Shown here piece by piece: positions 30,785-41,100 of a DNA stretch of 64,000 nt. The notes beneath the pieces were generated by a model, which worked only from the letters and a program-made list of their open reading frames with translations, did no database searches and was not told the DNA's origin. A program made the position numbers and the translations under genes. Every line of letters starts with the position of its first letter. Position 1 is the stretch's first letter. The DNA comes from Caenorhabditis remanei (lineage: Eukaryota; Nematoda; Chromadorea; Rhabditida; Rhabditidae). The stretch spans positions 3,100,001 through 3,164,000 of the forward strand of contig NC_071331.1 of NCBI RefSeq assembly GCF_010183535.1, written 5' to 3'.

Positions 30785-32258
30785 TTAATAGTTGGAGTTT
30801 TGACTGAAATCGAGAGTCACATTATTATTATCCCACGATGACTTATTGGATGGTCCGGTAGGCCGAGTGATTCCTTGGTGTCCCGCTTGTTCCATATTGT
30901 GGTGGACGGTTCTGCATGGAATTGGTTGCGATTGCAATGAAATGAGCAAATTATTGGTAGCCATGGATGCTTGATCAAGTGGCCTAAAATCATTCATCGA
31001 GTACTGAGGTGCTCCGTTGCTCAGTTTTTCTGTGGAAAAAGCAAAAGTAGGAACACCGGGAGTCACGTTGTAGTTTGAAAAATTTGGAGTATAATGTGCG
31101 ACTGTGGAGGTTGAGGGTCCACGAGTCAACAATAATTCCAGATTTGAGTTACCATTACTTTGAGGAACACCCATTGTGGATACGGTAGCCTGATAACACT
31201 CCGAATCCTCCTGCCTTCTCTTTGCAACTATTTTTGAGTCACGTGACGATGCCATTGTGTTGTTCGCCGATAAGATTCCAGAATCGTTTTCTGATTCCTT
31301 GGAACCGAAAACTAGCGATGATCGTTTCCTATTCAAATTTTTCTTATAATCAACTCTCGCGAATTTGTTTTTTGCAGTTTTCCAGTTTACCACAGCGGTA
31401 TTCTGAAAAGAAAATGCTATGCGATTTAGCAAGAGAACAAAAAAATTATACCTTCACACAAGTGACTGCAACAAACTGTGTTTTCTCGATTTCGAATGAT
31501 TTGAGGAACTCTCTAGCAATTTCAGATTTCTGGGAATAGATACTGAGGACTGGAATATAGCGGCAGCGGGTGTTGATAAGAAGTCCTTCCTGTCTTTTCT
31601 CCTCAGTCTCTGTCACTATTCTGGTTCTTTTCTTTTCAGAATAGATTTTAGCTCTCTCGAAAGACACTTCATCCTCCATCCACACAAATCCTTCCTTAGT
31701 ATCCAAAAATATCTCATTGCTCTCCCAAGACGCCTTCACCTTAATTTTACTTTCTTCCCAACCCCCCTCAACGCGTTTCAAAATATTCGTGTTGAGTCGC
31801 TTGAGTTTTAGGCCGAATGAGTAATTTTCGTGTGTATTGAGACCAGTGACCAGGTAGTTGAGTTGTGGGGAGAGCATTCTGTAAAAGGATAATTAAGAAA
31901 AAGATAATTATGAAAAAAGATAATTATAGGAAAATTACCTTCCAACTGATAAAACTAGCATCTCGTTTCCCAGCTCATGCAGTTCCTTCCACTCTTTTTC
32001 ATCTTGCAATGTTACTCTGATATTATCGGGATTGTTCAAAACCGTTTGCGGTTGAGGCGGCAGTTGTGGTCTCTGGAATTCATGGGCTGGTTCATATTGG
32101 CTCCAATCCTGATTGTGAGATGTTGCATATTGATGTGTATTCTTGAAGCTATTGTGGGGGTATCCATATTGACCGTTATTCCACATCACTTGTTGATTCA
32201 TCCGCATTTGATCCGTCAAGCCTTCTGATGGGTACTGAGGAAATGGATTGGGGTACAT
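30785..32258 (-). CDS. Divergent T-box transcription factor
   Basis: Minus-strand exons 32258-31939, 31878-31452 and 31402-30785; GT/AG junctions, consistent phases, 454 aa. The T-box occupies about residues 80-270. Recognisable blocks: ELGNEMLVLSVGRMLSPQL (compare the usual GTEM..GR...P), GLNTHENYSFGLKLKRL, FVWMEDEVSFERAKI, a RYIPVLSIYSQ block, and EKTQFVAVTCVKNTAVVNWK then NKFAR, which corresponds to the QF.AVTAYQN..I..LKI..NPFA segment. The N-terminus is rich in Pro, Gln, Asn and Tyr and the C-terminus in Ser, Asn and Thr, as in activation regions. T-box proteins bind DNA in the nucleus and usually set cell fates. Some canonical residues are replaced (Cys-Val for Ala-Tyr, Lys for the Pro of NPFA), as in fast-evolving nematode members. 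The ATG follows TTTTCAGAA, so it may be trans-spliced or have an upstream exon. Confidence 0.85.
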
Positions 32259-32968
32259 TTCTGAAAATAAAGGATAGGCGTAAAAACAAATTACCGAAAA
32301 TCGGTTTCAATATAAACATAAAGAAATAAAAATGAAACAGAGGTAATGCGAAAATGGAATCTAACCAAAGTACAAATTGAAATGAAGGGAGACCTGAGTC
32401 ACCATCCACTACAACAAAAAAAGAGCTAATGACAAGAAAACCGTCTGACCAGCAGGATTAGGATGTGTTGTGGGAGGAGCCCACCTACCTATGACACGCC
32501 CACAATATTTAAGACAAGATGGATACTGAAAGATAGCAATGAATTATGGATACTGTATCTTGACTAAACAGCTAACAGTATACCCTAGAGTATACCCGAT
32601 ACCTTAGTAAATGACAAGTGGAAAAAATTAAGTACTCTGGCAAGTATACTGTATTCTTGTATTTTTGTGTTACGGGTCATAAAAATCATACGTATCTTAA
32701 ATAAGGAAAGAGGAGAGTTTATGAATTGTATCTCAAAAATAGCTGTAAGATATCTGGAAATTCTGAAACAGGAACCAGTATTTTTTGAATCAGGGCGGGA
32801 ATTTGCACGCTGGTATGTATCACGGAACTGACTTCAATCTGCTGAGAAAAAAATTGTTCCTGTAGCTGATGGTGGGTAAAAGTGTGTTGCTAAATGATAG
32901 AAAACAGTGTAAAACATTAAAAATAAATGTTTTCCATGAAAAGAGTGTAGAAGAATTAGTTACTTTTT

Positions 32969-33162
32969 GAGATAATGGAGTGCCAGCAGATATAATTTTT
33001 TTTCTGTTTCAGGAAACTCTCGATTATCTCGCAATGTACAGAATATTGATTTTTCTCCGCAATCTTCATCACTATTTCGTTCGCAACATCCCTCTTTTCA
33101 AAATATTCTTTTAGCCCGAAAATCTCACCCCAAAAATGATGCACGTAATTTTGTCCAGCCTA
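32969..33162 (-). CDS. Possible orphan exon
   Basis: On the minus strand an open frame runs from an acceptor-like TTCTTCGTAG (encoding GQNYVHHFWGEIFGLKEYF) to a donor-like AAAAAGTAAC. It encodes about 63 residues with mixed charged and aromatic composition (EIVMKIAEKN, HCEIIESFLK). It could be a 5' exon of the T-box gene or a relic of another gene. I recognise no family. Confidence 0.25.
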
Positions 33163-33777
33163 CGAAGAAAATTTATTGAATTCTCACATCAGAGAAAAAA
33201 TGACTGTTTCGCAATGATCTTTTTTTTTGAACTGAAAATTTATTCAATGGGCGCTCCTATGTAGCAATAATTTTCAATAAAATCTTATTAATGAAACGTG
33301 GACAAAGTTAAAAAAGAAATTCTATCAGTATCTGTGCAAAATGTAATCATGAACTCAATACTCGATTTTGAAAAAAAAAATTTCATAAAAATCGTTCACG
33401 CGATGTAACATTCAGTTGAAACTGCTTTCCTGAAACAGTACACTCGTGGTAGAGACTACAGAAAGTTGTTTTTCTATGTTTCAAAAACTTAATTTCCAAT
33501 CACATCTATGAAAGCTGTTTTGCATACAGTTCCGTTATTCCTGGCATTGCAGGAGATCTAATTTATTATGACTCAAATAGGAATGTGGTTGTTGTAGTGA
33601 GTACATCAGGTAGGAGTAAATCAGGTTCTGACGTTTTTATTGAAAGTTCTTCAAGAACTTAAAAGTGATATTACTAATTTATCTTTTAAACCGTTTCGCA
33701 AACTTTACAATTGAAATTTGATAGTGAATTGGAGTAATGAATAGTTTTCTTTTATTTTCTTACTACATAAATGAATA

Positions 33778-33960
33778 GTTCTGTCGGTCCGCCCGACGCT
33801 TCTCTCCAAATAACTTTTTTCTCTCTGAACCGTTTCAAAACATATTTGGGGGTATACACATGAACCTCCGTGCGCTTCAGTTTTTTGGACCGTGGGTACC
33901 AGATTACTGTAGGATTACTGTAGCTACCGTAATGGAATAAATGGAAAATAACTTCAAACT
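33778..33960. repeat. Fragment of the CTGTAGCTACAG repeat family
   Basis: GTTCTGTCGGTCCGCCCGAC, CTCTCTGAACCGTTTCAAAA and ATTACTGTAGCTACCGTAAT match the inverse of the 24430-24600 end of the repeat at 23757-24600. Confidence 0.75.
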
Positions 33961-34692
33961 GAATGCGAGGAAAGACTCGGGTGGTAACAACCAGAAAATT
34001 CTAGAAACTTTGAGAAATGATTATGAATTTTGGCGATATTTCAAATTGTTAGCAGGAATTCAAATTTTCGAGCTTCGGCGTATTTTTTTCTGTTTCAAAT
34101 TCAATATTTTGCAAGTTTTACATTTAACCAATCTTCTACACACGTTTACCAAAGTTTTGTTCTTTATCATTACAGTTCCAGTTTCATTGCCATCGTTCAT
34201 TTATTTTGAGGTAAATTAGTCCGAAAATCCTGAAAACGAATCAAATATTTCAATGTTTCAAATATACTATTCCTTTTGATAGAATTAATAGAGACAATAA
34301 CTTTTCTAGTCGAAAAAAAAGAAAACAATAGTAACGAAACTGATTTGAAGCTAGCTTTTTACAATTGAAACCATGATACAGTTTTAAAAACTTATCTTAG
34401 GTTAGGCTATAGTGAACCATACCGGTCTTCAATTTTGTGTTCAACTAGGAACATCAGAGACGGATTTTACAAGTTATTTACATTTCTCATATCTCAAAAG
34501 GCATCACAGTATACCTAACTTCCTAAGTGAAAGTATACCTGATTTTTAATAACGTGGACTGTATCCTTGTAAAATATAGGTGATTATAACATTTATTGTT
34601 AGACAGCAACAACTATCCGGAATAGTAAAATAGAGCTTACTGGAAGATATCTGGAACTTTTGGGACAGCAATATTTTGTATCACCAGTTGGG

Positions 34693-35314
34693 CATACTTG
34701 CAACGGGCCGGGCCAATTTGAGAATTTTCAACGGCCCGGCCCGGCCCGGTCGGCCCGGGTCACAGTACAAAAATTTGAAAATTTGAATTTTTTGAAAATT
34801 TTTTTGATTTTTTCGCAAAAAAGTCGAATTTTCGACTATGTTTTTACATATCGATAAAACTCAAGTGTACATAGGATTTTTGACTATTTTTTATGAAAAT
34901 TTCAAAAAATTTCGAAAAATTTTGTGAAAAAGTTGTGCTCATTTTTTGACTCCGGGCCGACCGGGCCGGGCCGGGCCGGCAACTTTCTCTACCGGCCCGG
35001 CCCGGCCCGGCCCGGTCGGCCCGGGTCACAGTACAAAAATTTGAAAATTTGAATTTTTTTGAAAATTTTTTGTTTTTTTCGCAAAAAAGTCGAATTTTCG
35101 ACTATGTTTTTACATATCGATAAAACTCAAGTTTACATAGGATTTTTGACTATTTTTGACGAAAATTTCAAAAAATTTCGAAAAATTTTGTGAAAAAGTT
35201 GTGCTCATTTTTTGACTCCGGGCCGACCGGGCCGGGCCGGGCCGGCAACTTTCTCTACCGGCCCGGCCCGGCCCGGCCCGGGCCGGGCCGACGGGCCGAT
35301 ATTTTGCAAGTATG
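34693..35314. mobile_element. GC-rich non-autonomous hAT-like element with internal duplication
   Basis: Left terminus CATACTTGCAACGGGCC, right terminus ending TTTTGCAAGTATG. It is flanked by the 8-bp duplication CAGTTGGG (34685-34692 and 35315-35322). A segment of about 245 bases (from GGTCACAGTACAAAAATTTG through the next GC-rich block) is repeated almost exactly in tandem. GC blocks alternate with AT-rich sequence. Confidence 0.95.
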
Positions 35315-35322
35315 CAGTTGGG

Positions 35323-36141
35323 GTTTCGTATGTCTGTACTATTCTCTTTCTTACTAGTTTTCCCAGATGCGAAGCTATTAAACTCAGATCCTTAAAACGG
35401 AGATGTTTTTCTTTATCGTTTCTTTTCATTGGATTGTTTAATTAAAAAATGAACTGGCCAATTGATACGGTTGCAAAAAAAATCAGTTTCAGATAACCGT
35501 TGTGATTAATGATATTAATAATTAAGTTATTACTCGGAATATATCTGGAAGTTATCTAAAATATTAGCATAAAAATCAAAGTGAAGAACTTTTCCTTATA
35601 ACTAAAATAGCGGTTTCTTCATTCTATCATATGTAGAAGTACATTTCTATTGAAGTGGATACTTAGATTTCTCATTCCAAATATATTTGTTATTTTCTTT
35701 CTTTTGCATAAAGTTTAATTATAAACATATTTTCCCTCAATCGGTAATAAGCTTTATGAAACATATATATGATGTTTTTATGGAATAAGTACATTATCAC
35801 GGTGTGATCAATTACAAGTTTTATAAATCACCGTTTACCGTTTGTTCCGGAAAGAAATGTTTGGTTCACTTCAAAGATACACCGAAGTCCATTTTGAAAG
35901 ACGCGGAAGACAGAAGACGGTAGGAAAAAATTGTCGCAGTTAAAGAAAAAGAAACACAAATGCAAAAATTACCAACGTAATGTTTACTCCAATCGCGGAA
36001 AAGAAATTAACAGAACAGAGAAACACTTTTTTTGAATTTCAATAAACATTTTCGAAATTTTTTAAAAACAAGTTTCATTTCTATTGCACTATGTACTTAC
36101 CTATCGAACTATGTTGTTAGCACATCATTCTTCATTATTTT
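35323..36141. other. Intergenic, no gene seen
   Basis: AT-rich. The sequence 35995-36090 (AAATTAACAGAACAGAGAAA then AATTTCAATAAACATTTT) recurs at 36815-36890, on the other side of the hAT-like insertion. Confidence 0.5.
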
Positions 36142-36469
36142 CAGACTTGTCACGGGCCGGGCCGGGCCAAAATCAGGAAAAATCTCGGCCCGGCCCGCTC
36201 GGCCCGTTTTGAAACATTTTTTGTTTTTGAACTTTTTTTTGGAAATGTTTGGAAATTTTTTGAACTTTTTTGAAAAAAGTATAGTTTTCGAATAAACATT
36301 CAAAATTGAATCAAAATGTGAATATGTATGATAATTTACCATTTTTACTCTTTTTTCGAAAAATTTCAAAATTGGTAAAAATGGGTACTCATTTTTGAAT
36401 CCGGGCCGACCGGGCCGGGCCGGGCCAAGAGAAATTTCGGCCCGGCCGGCCCGATTTTTGACAAGTCTG
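36142..36469. mobile_element. GC-rich non-autonomous hAT-like element
   Basis: Left terminus CAGACTTGTCACGGGCC, right terminus GACAAGTCTG. The 8-bp duplication ATTATTTT flanks it (36134-36141 and 36470-36477). The interior resembles 16979-17358, including an AT-rich core with ATAAACATT and GAATCAAAATGTGAATATGT. Confidence 0.95.
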
Positions 36470-36477
36470 ATTATTTT

Positions 36478-37131
36478 AGATTCAAGACGTCATATTAGTA
36501 TTCGAACTTCCCATGTGTTGATTTTCAGATTACACAACCGAGATCCGATTTTGCTATTTGAGATGTTAGGGTTTTGGAAACACAACTATACATACACAAA
36601 TTTTTTCTATGCCCGCAAGATGAAACACTTTGTTACATTCTAGAAGCTTAACATATTTTTCTTGAAACAGTGAACACACCGATTTGAATACTGTTGACTC
36701 ATTGAGATGTATACAAGAATAAAATAGACTAACATCTGCTGAAATAAAAATAAATCGAAGAATGAAAAAAACAAGCACGAATCGAACATTCCAATTGCTT
36801 GCTTTAATCTCGGAAAACAAATTAACAGAACAGAGAAACACTAATTTTTAAATTTCAATAAACATTTTTTGAAGTTATTGTAAAACCAGTTTTACCTTTA
36901 TTGTCAGAATAATTAGATAGATATTCTAGTATTTCCTAGTGTATTAACAAACATCTAATTTCATCACAGAACATAATAAAACAAAAATATGCATGTTTCA
37001 GTTTTTTTTTATAAAACAAACGTCTTGATTTTTTTCACTTCAGTTTCGTTCCGAGCCGACTTCAGAACATGTTCAACTAAAAATAGAGTTTGCAAAAATG
37101 TTCATATCAATCTAATAAAACCCGAAAATTC
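36478..37131. other. Intergenic; start of duplicated block A
   Basis: From about 36940 the sequence is a diverged copy of 47050-47190 (shared CATGTTTCAG, TTCATAT, AATCTAATAAAA, AAAATTCCA). No gene. Confidence 0.5.
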
Positions 37132-37734
37132 CATACTTGTCAAAGCCAGGAATCGGATAAATGGCGCCAAAATTCCATACTTGTCAACCGGGCCGAAACG
37201 GGCCGACACGGGCCGGCGCGTAACTCGCGTCAAAATGAATGTTACGAGCTGAAAAATATACCAAAATGTAGATCTCGACGAGTTCTATGTCCGTGACCTA
37301 CTACGGGCCGGATGACTTTTCGTTAATGTGCCGCGGGCAGGGAAAAAGTGTCAAAAAACGCGAAAATGACCGAAAAAGCCATTCTAGCGCGGCCCGCGGC
37401 ACATTAACGAATAGCCATCCGGCCCGTAGTAGGTCACGGGCATAGAACGCGTCGAAATCTACATTTTGGTATATTTTTCAGCTCATAATATTCATTTTGA
37501 CGCGAGTTACGCGCCGGCCCGTGTCGGCCCGTTTCGGCCCGGTTGACAAATATGCAAAATTCGATTTTTTTTTTTGAATTTTTCTCCCGAAAAAATTAAA
37601 TGCTCAGAATTAGAAAAAATTCTTATGATTCAGAATTTAAAAAATGAAATATTATTAAAAAATGCTCACATGTTTGATTTTTGGAAAAATTGGGGCTTTT
37701 TTATAATTCGGGTCTAGTCCCTTTGACAAGTATG
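37132..37734. mobile_element. hAT-like element carrying a nested hAT-like element
   Basis: Outer termini CATACTTGTCAAAG and CTTTGACAAGTATG. The outer 8-bp duplication is not clean (GAAAATTC against GAACAAAA). The related block at about 47185 lacks the insertion. The interior is AT-rich except for the nested element. Confidence 0.8.
37176..37554. mobile_element. Nested GC-rich palindromic hAT-like element
   Basis: Termini CATACTTGTCAACCGGGCC and the inverse GGTTGACAAATATG, flanked by CAAAATTC on both sides (37168-37175 and 37555-37562). The whole element is a palindrome with arms of about 180 bases, including GGGCCGACACGGGCCGG, TAGATCTCGACGAGTTC and a GCCGCGGGC core. Diverged relatives are at 40086-40583 and about 54555-54690. 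Confidence 0.95.
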
Positions 37735-37986
37735 GAACAAAAAGTATCTGTGGAGAAATTGTCAGAATTGCTTCAAAAGTTTAATTAAAAATTCACAAAC
37801 TGCTCAAATTTTGACGGTACTCTGAAACAGAGACCGCAAGATGAGACCGACTCATAAAATTTCTACTTTACCTTTCAGTTTTCTAGTTTGTGTGCCTGTT
37901 CACTCCAATATCAATTCCTGAGGCATTCCAATACATTACAAACTAATCGGAAAAAAGTTTCATTTTTCAAAAAAAAAACCGATTCT
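37735..37986. other. Duplicated block A, 3' part
   Basis: Diverged copy of about 47335-47510 (shared ACGGTACTCTGAAACAGA, TTTGTGTGC, TTCACT.CAATA). No gene; it lies downstream of EF-2. Confidence 0.55.
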
Positions 37987-38130
37987 ACTGTGAAAAAAAT
38001 AAAGTTTGGCCAAGGATTTTCAAAAAAAAATTTCGCGCCCAAAACACTTTAGTTCACAAATGCACTAAAGTGTTTTGGGCGCGAAATTTTTTTTTGAAAA
38101 TCCTTGGCCAAACTTTATTTTTTTCACAGT
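37987..38130. repeat. Near-perfect hairpin just after the EF-2 stop codon
   Basis: An inverted repeat of about 63 bases per arm (ACTGTGAAAAAAATAAAG to CAAAACACTTTAGT) with a loop of about 17 bases. It lies 11 bases downstream of the EF-2 stop on the minus strand, so it would form a long hairpin in the 3' untranslated region. Confidence 0.85.
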
Positions 38131-38141
38131 AAATCTACAAA

Positions 38142-41100
38142 TTACAATTTATCAAGATAATTATCAAGGGCTGGAATTCCCTCTTTGAGACCTTTTCGTT
38201 TTCTTATATCCGTCACAATTTGATTCGGCTTGCTACCAATTTCCAGAGGGTCACCGGGTAGTACCTGCCAATGATCGAACACACATTGCGGGAATGCTTG
38301 TCCACCGGTGTTGGATCGGAGATCTGCTGTGAATCCGAAGGATTCGTTGACAGGTAGATATGCTTTGACAATGAACATCGGAGTTCCGATGACCTGAGAT
38401 TCTTCGATGACAAGGCCACGTCGCTTGTTGATGACACCGTAGATACCTGAAAAAAAATCATAAGAAGTAATTTACTAGAGTGACCATTAAGAATTACCTC
38501 CTATCACCGGCTCCGGACACTGAATCTCCACCAGGTACACCGGCTCAAGGACACGTGGCTCTGCAGTCAACTGTGATGCATAGAACACTCTCCTTGCCGC
38601 AGGAATAATCTGAGCCCCTCCTCGATGCATAGAATCTGAGTGGACTGTGACGTCATGGATGTTGAACCTCACATCTCTCAAAGTCTCCTCACAAAGGACA
38701 CCTTCTCTAGTCGCCCAACTGAATCCGGCCATCATTGGATCCTTGATATCATTCAAATATTGTACTCCTTTGGTCACATCGAACAGAAGATTGGGGCCAG
38801 TGCCATCTGGACCGAAGCACCATATCCTCCGGGCTTCCGTAACGTCATAGTTGTACTTTTCTGATAGAGTTTTCGCGCGAGATTTGAATTCATCACGGGC
38901 GTTGATGACTCCTCCCTCGATATCATCTGCGAGACCATCTGGCATTGGTTGGGCGGAGCAGTGAAGTCGATTCAGCTTATTTGCAGACTTCGCAAGACAA
39001 ATCTGACTAGACTCCGCTTGAACAGTCTCCCGATAAGAAACTACTGGATCCGAAATCTTCAGTGGGATACAAGCGTGGTCCTCCTCCAAATCTTTCAAAC
39101 AAATCTCCAAATGGAGCTCCCCGGCTCCAGCGATAATGTGCTCACCGGAAGATTCAAAGGTGCATTGGACCATTGGATCCGACTTGGCCAGCCGCTTGAG
39201 TCCCTCCACAAGTTTCGGTAGATCAGCCGGGTTCTTAGCTTCCACAGCGACACGGACCACCGGGGATACTGAGAATTTCATGACTCGTAAGTTATGGGCG
39301 TCCTTGAATGTTGTGATGGTACCACCTTTCACAAGGTACTGATCAACTCCGACTAGTCCAGCAATATTTCCACACGGGATATCCTCAATACACTCCACAT
39401 ACTTTCCCATCATGATAATCGTTCGTTGGATAGTCTTCTCATACAAGTCGTCTTTCTTCCCTGGCACGTAGTTCGGTCCCTGTATCCTCGCCTTCATTCC
39501 AGTCGCCACTTTTCCAGAGAACACTCTTCCAAACGCATAGAATCTTCCTTTGTCAGAAGTCGGAACCATTTTCGAGATGTACATCATAAGGGGACCATTA
39601 GGATCGCAGTTCTTGATTGCCAAGGCCGCATCGTCGTCGTGTGGCCCTTCATATAACATTTCCATTCGATAATTCTGCGCGGCGACGGGTGATGGAAGAT
39701 GGAACGCTATCATCTGGAGCATGGTGTCACCTGCTGGTAGCCATCGTCGCATGAAGGCTTTCAAGAGTGGTTTGCCTTCCAGATCCTCCTCATCGTAGTC
39801 CAGCTTGATGGAAAGTTTTTTCACGAGCTCCTGGATCTTTTCCTTCTTTACACTCATGATAGCATCAAAGACCATGAGTATTGGTTCAAGCAAAAATTGA
39901 TTGAATCCTCGTTTGCTATCATCGGTTTTGGTATAGCTCCACTTTTTTGTGGTAGGGTTGAAGAATCGGTCACCCCACAGGTTTTTCATCAGTTTGTCGA
40001 CTTGAAAACTTCTGATTTGCAGTTTCACGGGTACCAGAAGTATGTCGGATAGATTTTGGCGCATTTCTGGCAGTAGTGATAACAGCATACTTGCAAACCG
40101 GGCCGGCGTGTAACTTTCTTAGAACTAAATATTATGAGCTGTAAATATACCAAAATGTAGATCTCGGCGAGTTGTATTTCCTTGACCTACTACGGGCTGG
40201 ATGGTGTATCGTTAATAGCCGAGAAAATGTTGCAAAACCGAAAAACCGGAAAATCCATTCCAGCTTGGTCCGCGGCACATTATCCCAAACTACAGTGACC
40301 AACTTACAGTGACCACACTGACACTCAATCCTGTTTGTCAGTGTAACTTGGTCACTGTAGTTTTGTCAGTGTAACTTGGTCATTGTAGTTTTGGTTAATG
40401 CTCCGCCAGCCGGACTAGAATGACTTTTTGTCCATTTTTGCGTTTTATCACCCTTTTTCCCGGCCCGCGGCACAAAAGAATAGCCATCCGGCCCGTAGTT
40501 GGTCACTAACATAAAACTCGCCGAGATCTGCATTTTTGTATATTTTCCATTTCATAAAAGCGAGTTAGGCTCCGGTTTGCCAGAATTTTTTTGGTTAGAT
40601 TTTGACTTATTTCACAGATTACTGATAACCCTACCTGAACTCCAAACTTGTCAGCGTACATCTCCGAGAACTGCTTCAACGTGAACGCCCATCCATGGAG
40701 ACCAGATCCAAACCCAACATTTCCAATCGATGGATCTACCATAACTGGGCCCATTGGGCCATCATCATCCAAATAGGTGGCGATGATTACATTGACATTC
40801 TCCACAATCCGTCGGAACGTTTGATACATCTCCTCGGCTCCGAGCTGCAATTCCTGAAGAGCTCGATCCATCTTGTTCATGAACAATATCGGTTTAATCC
40901 TCTCCGCAATCGCTTGCCGTAAAACTGTTTCCGTCTGAACACAAACTCCGGATACACAGTCCACCACTACCATAGCTCCGTCGGTGACTCGAAGTGCCGC
41001 AGTGACTTCAGATGAGAAGTCGACGTGGCCTGGAGAGTCGATGAGGTTGATCAGGAAGCCGTTGAACTTTTCGGGTTTTCCGTTGACTTCAATGGTTTCA

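Larger units (their letters stand above)
32259..34692. other. Intergenic, mostly AT-rich, with one possible exon and one repeat
   Basis: Upstream side of the T-box gene. The possible exon at 32969-33162 and the repeat at 33778-33960 are listed separately. The rest shows only frequent GAAAC/GTTTC pentamers and short frames. Confidence 0.5.

Noticed and set aside
34660..37300. Open frames encoding Gly/Pro/Ala/Arg-rich peptides
   Set aside because: They are translations of GGGCC/CGGCC transposon termini.
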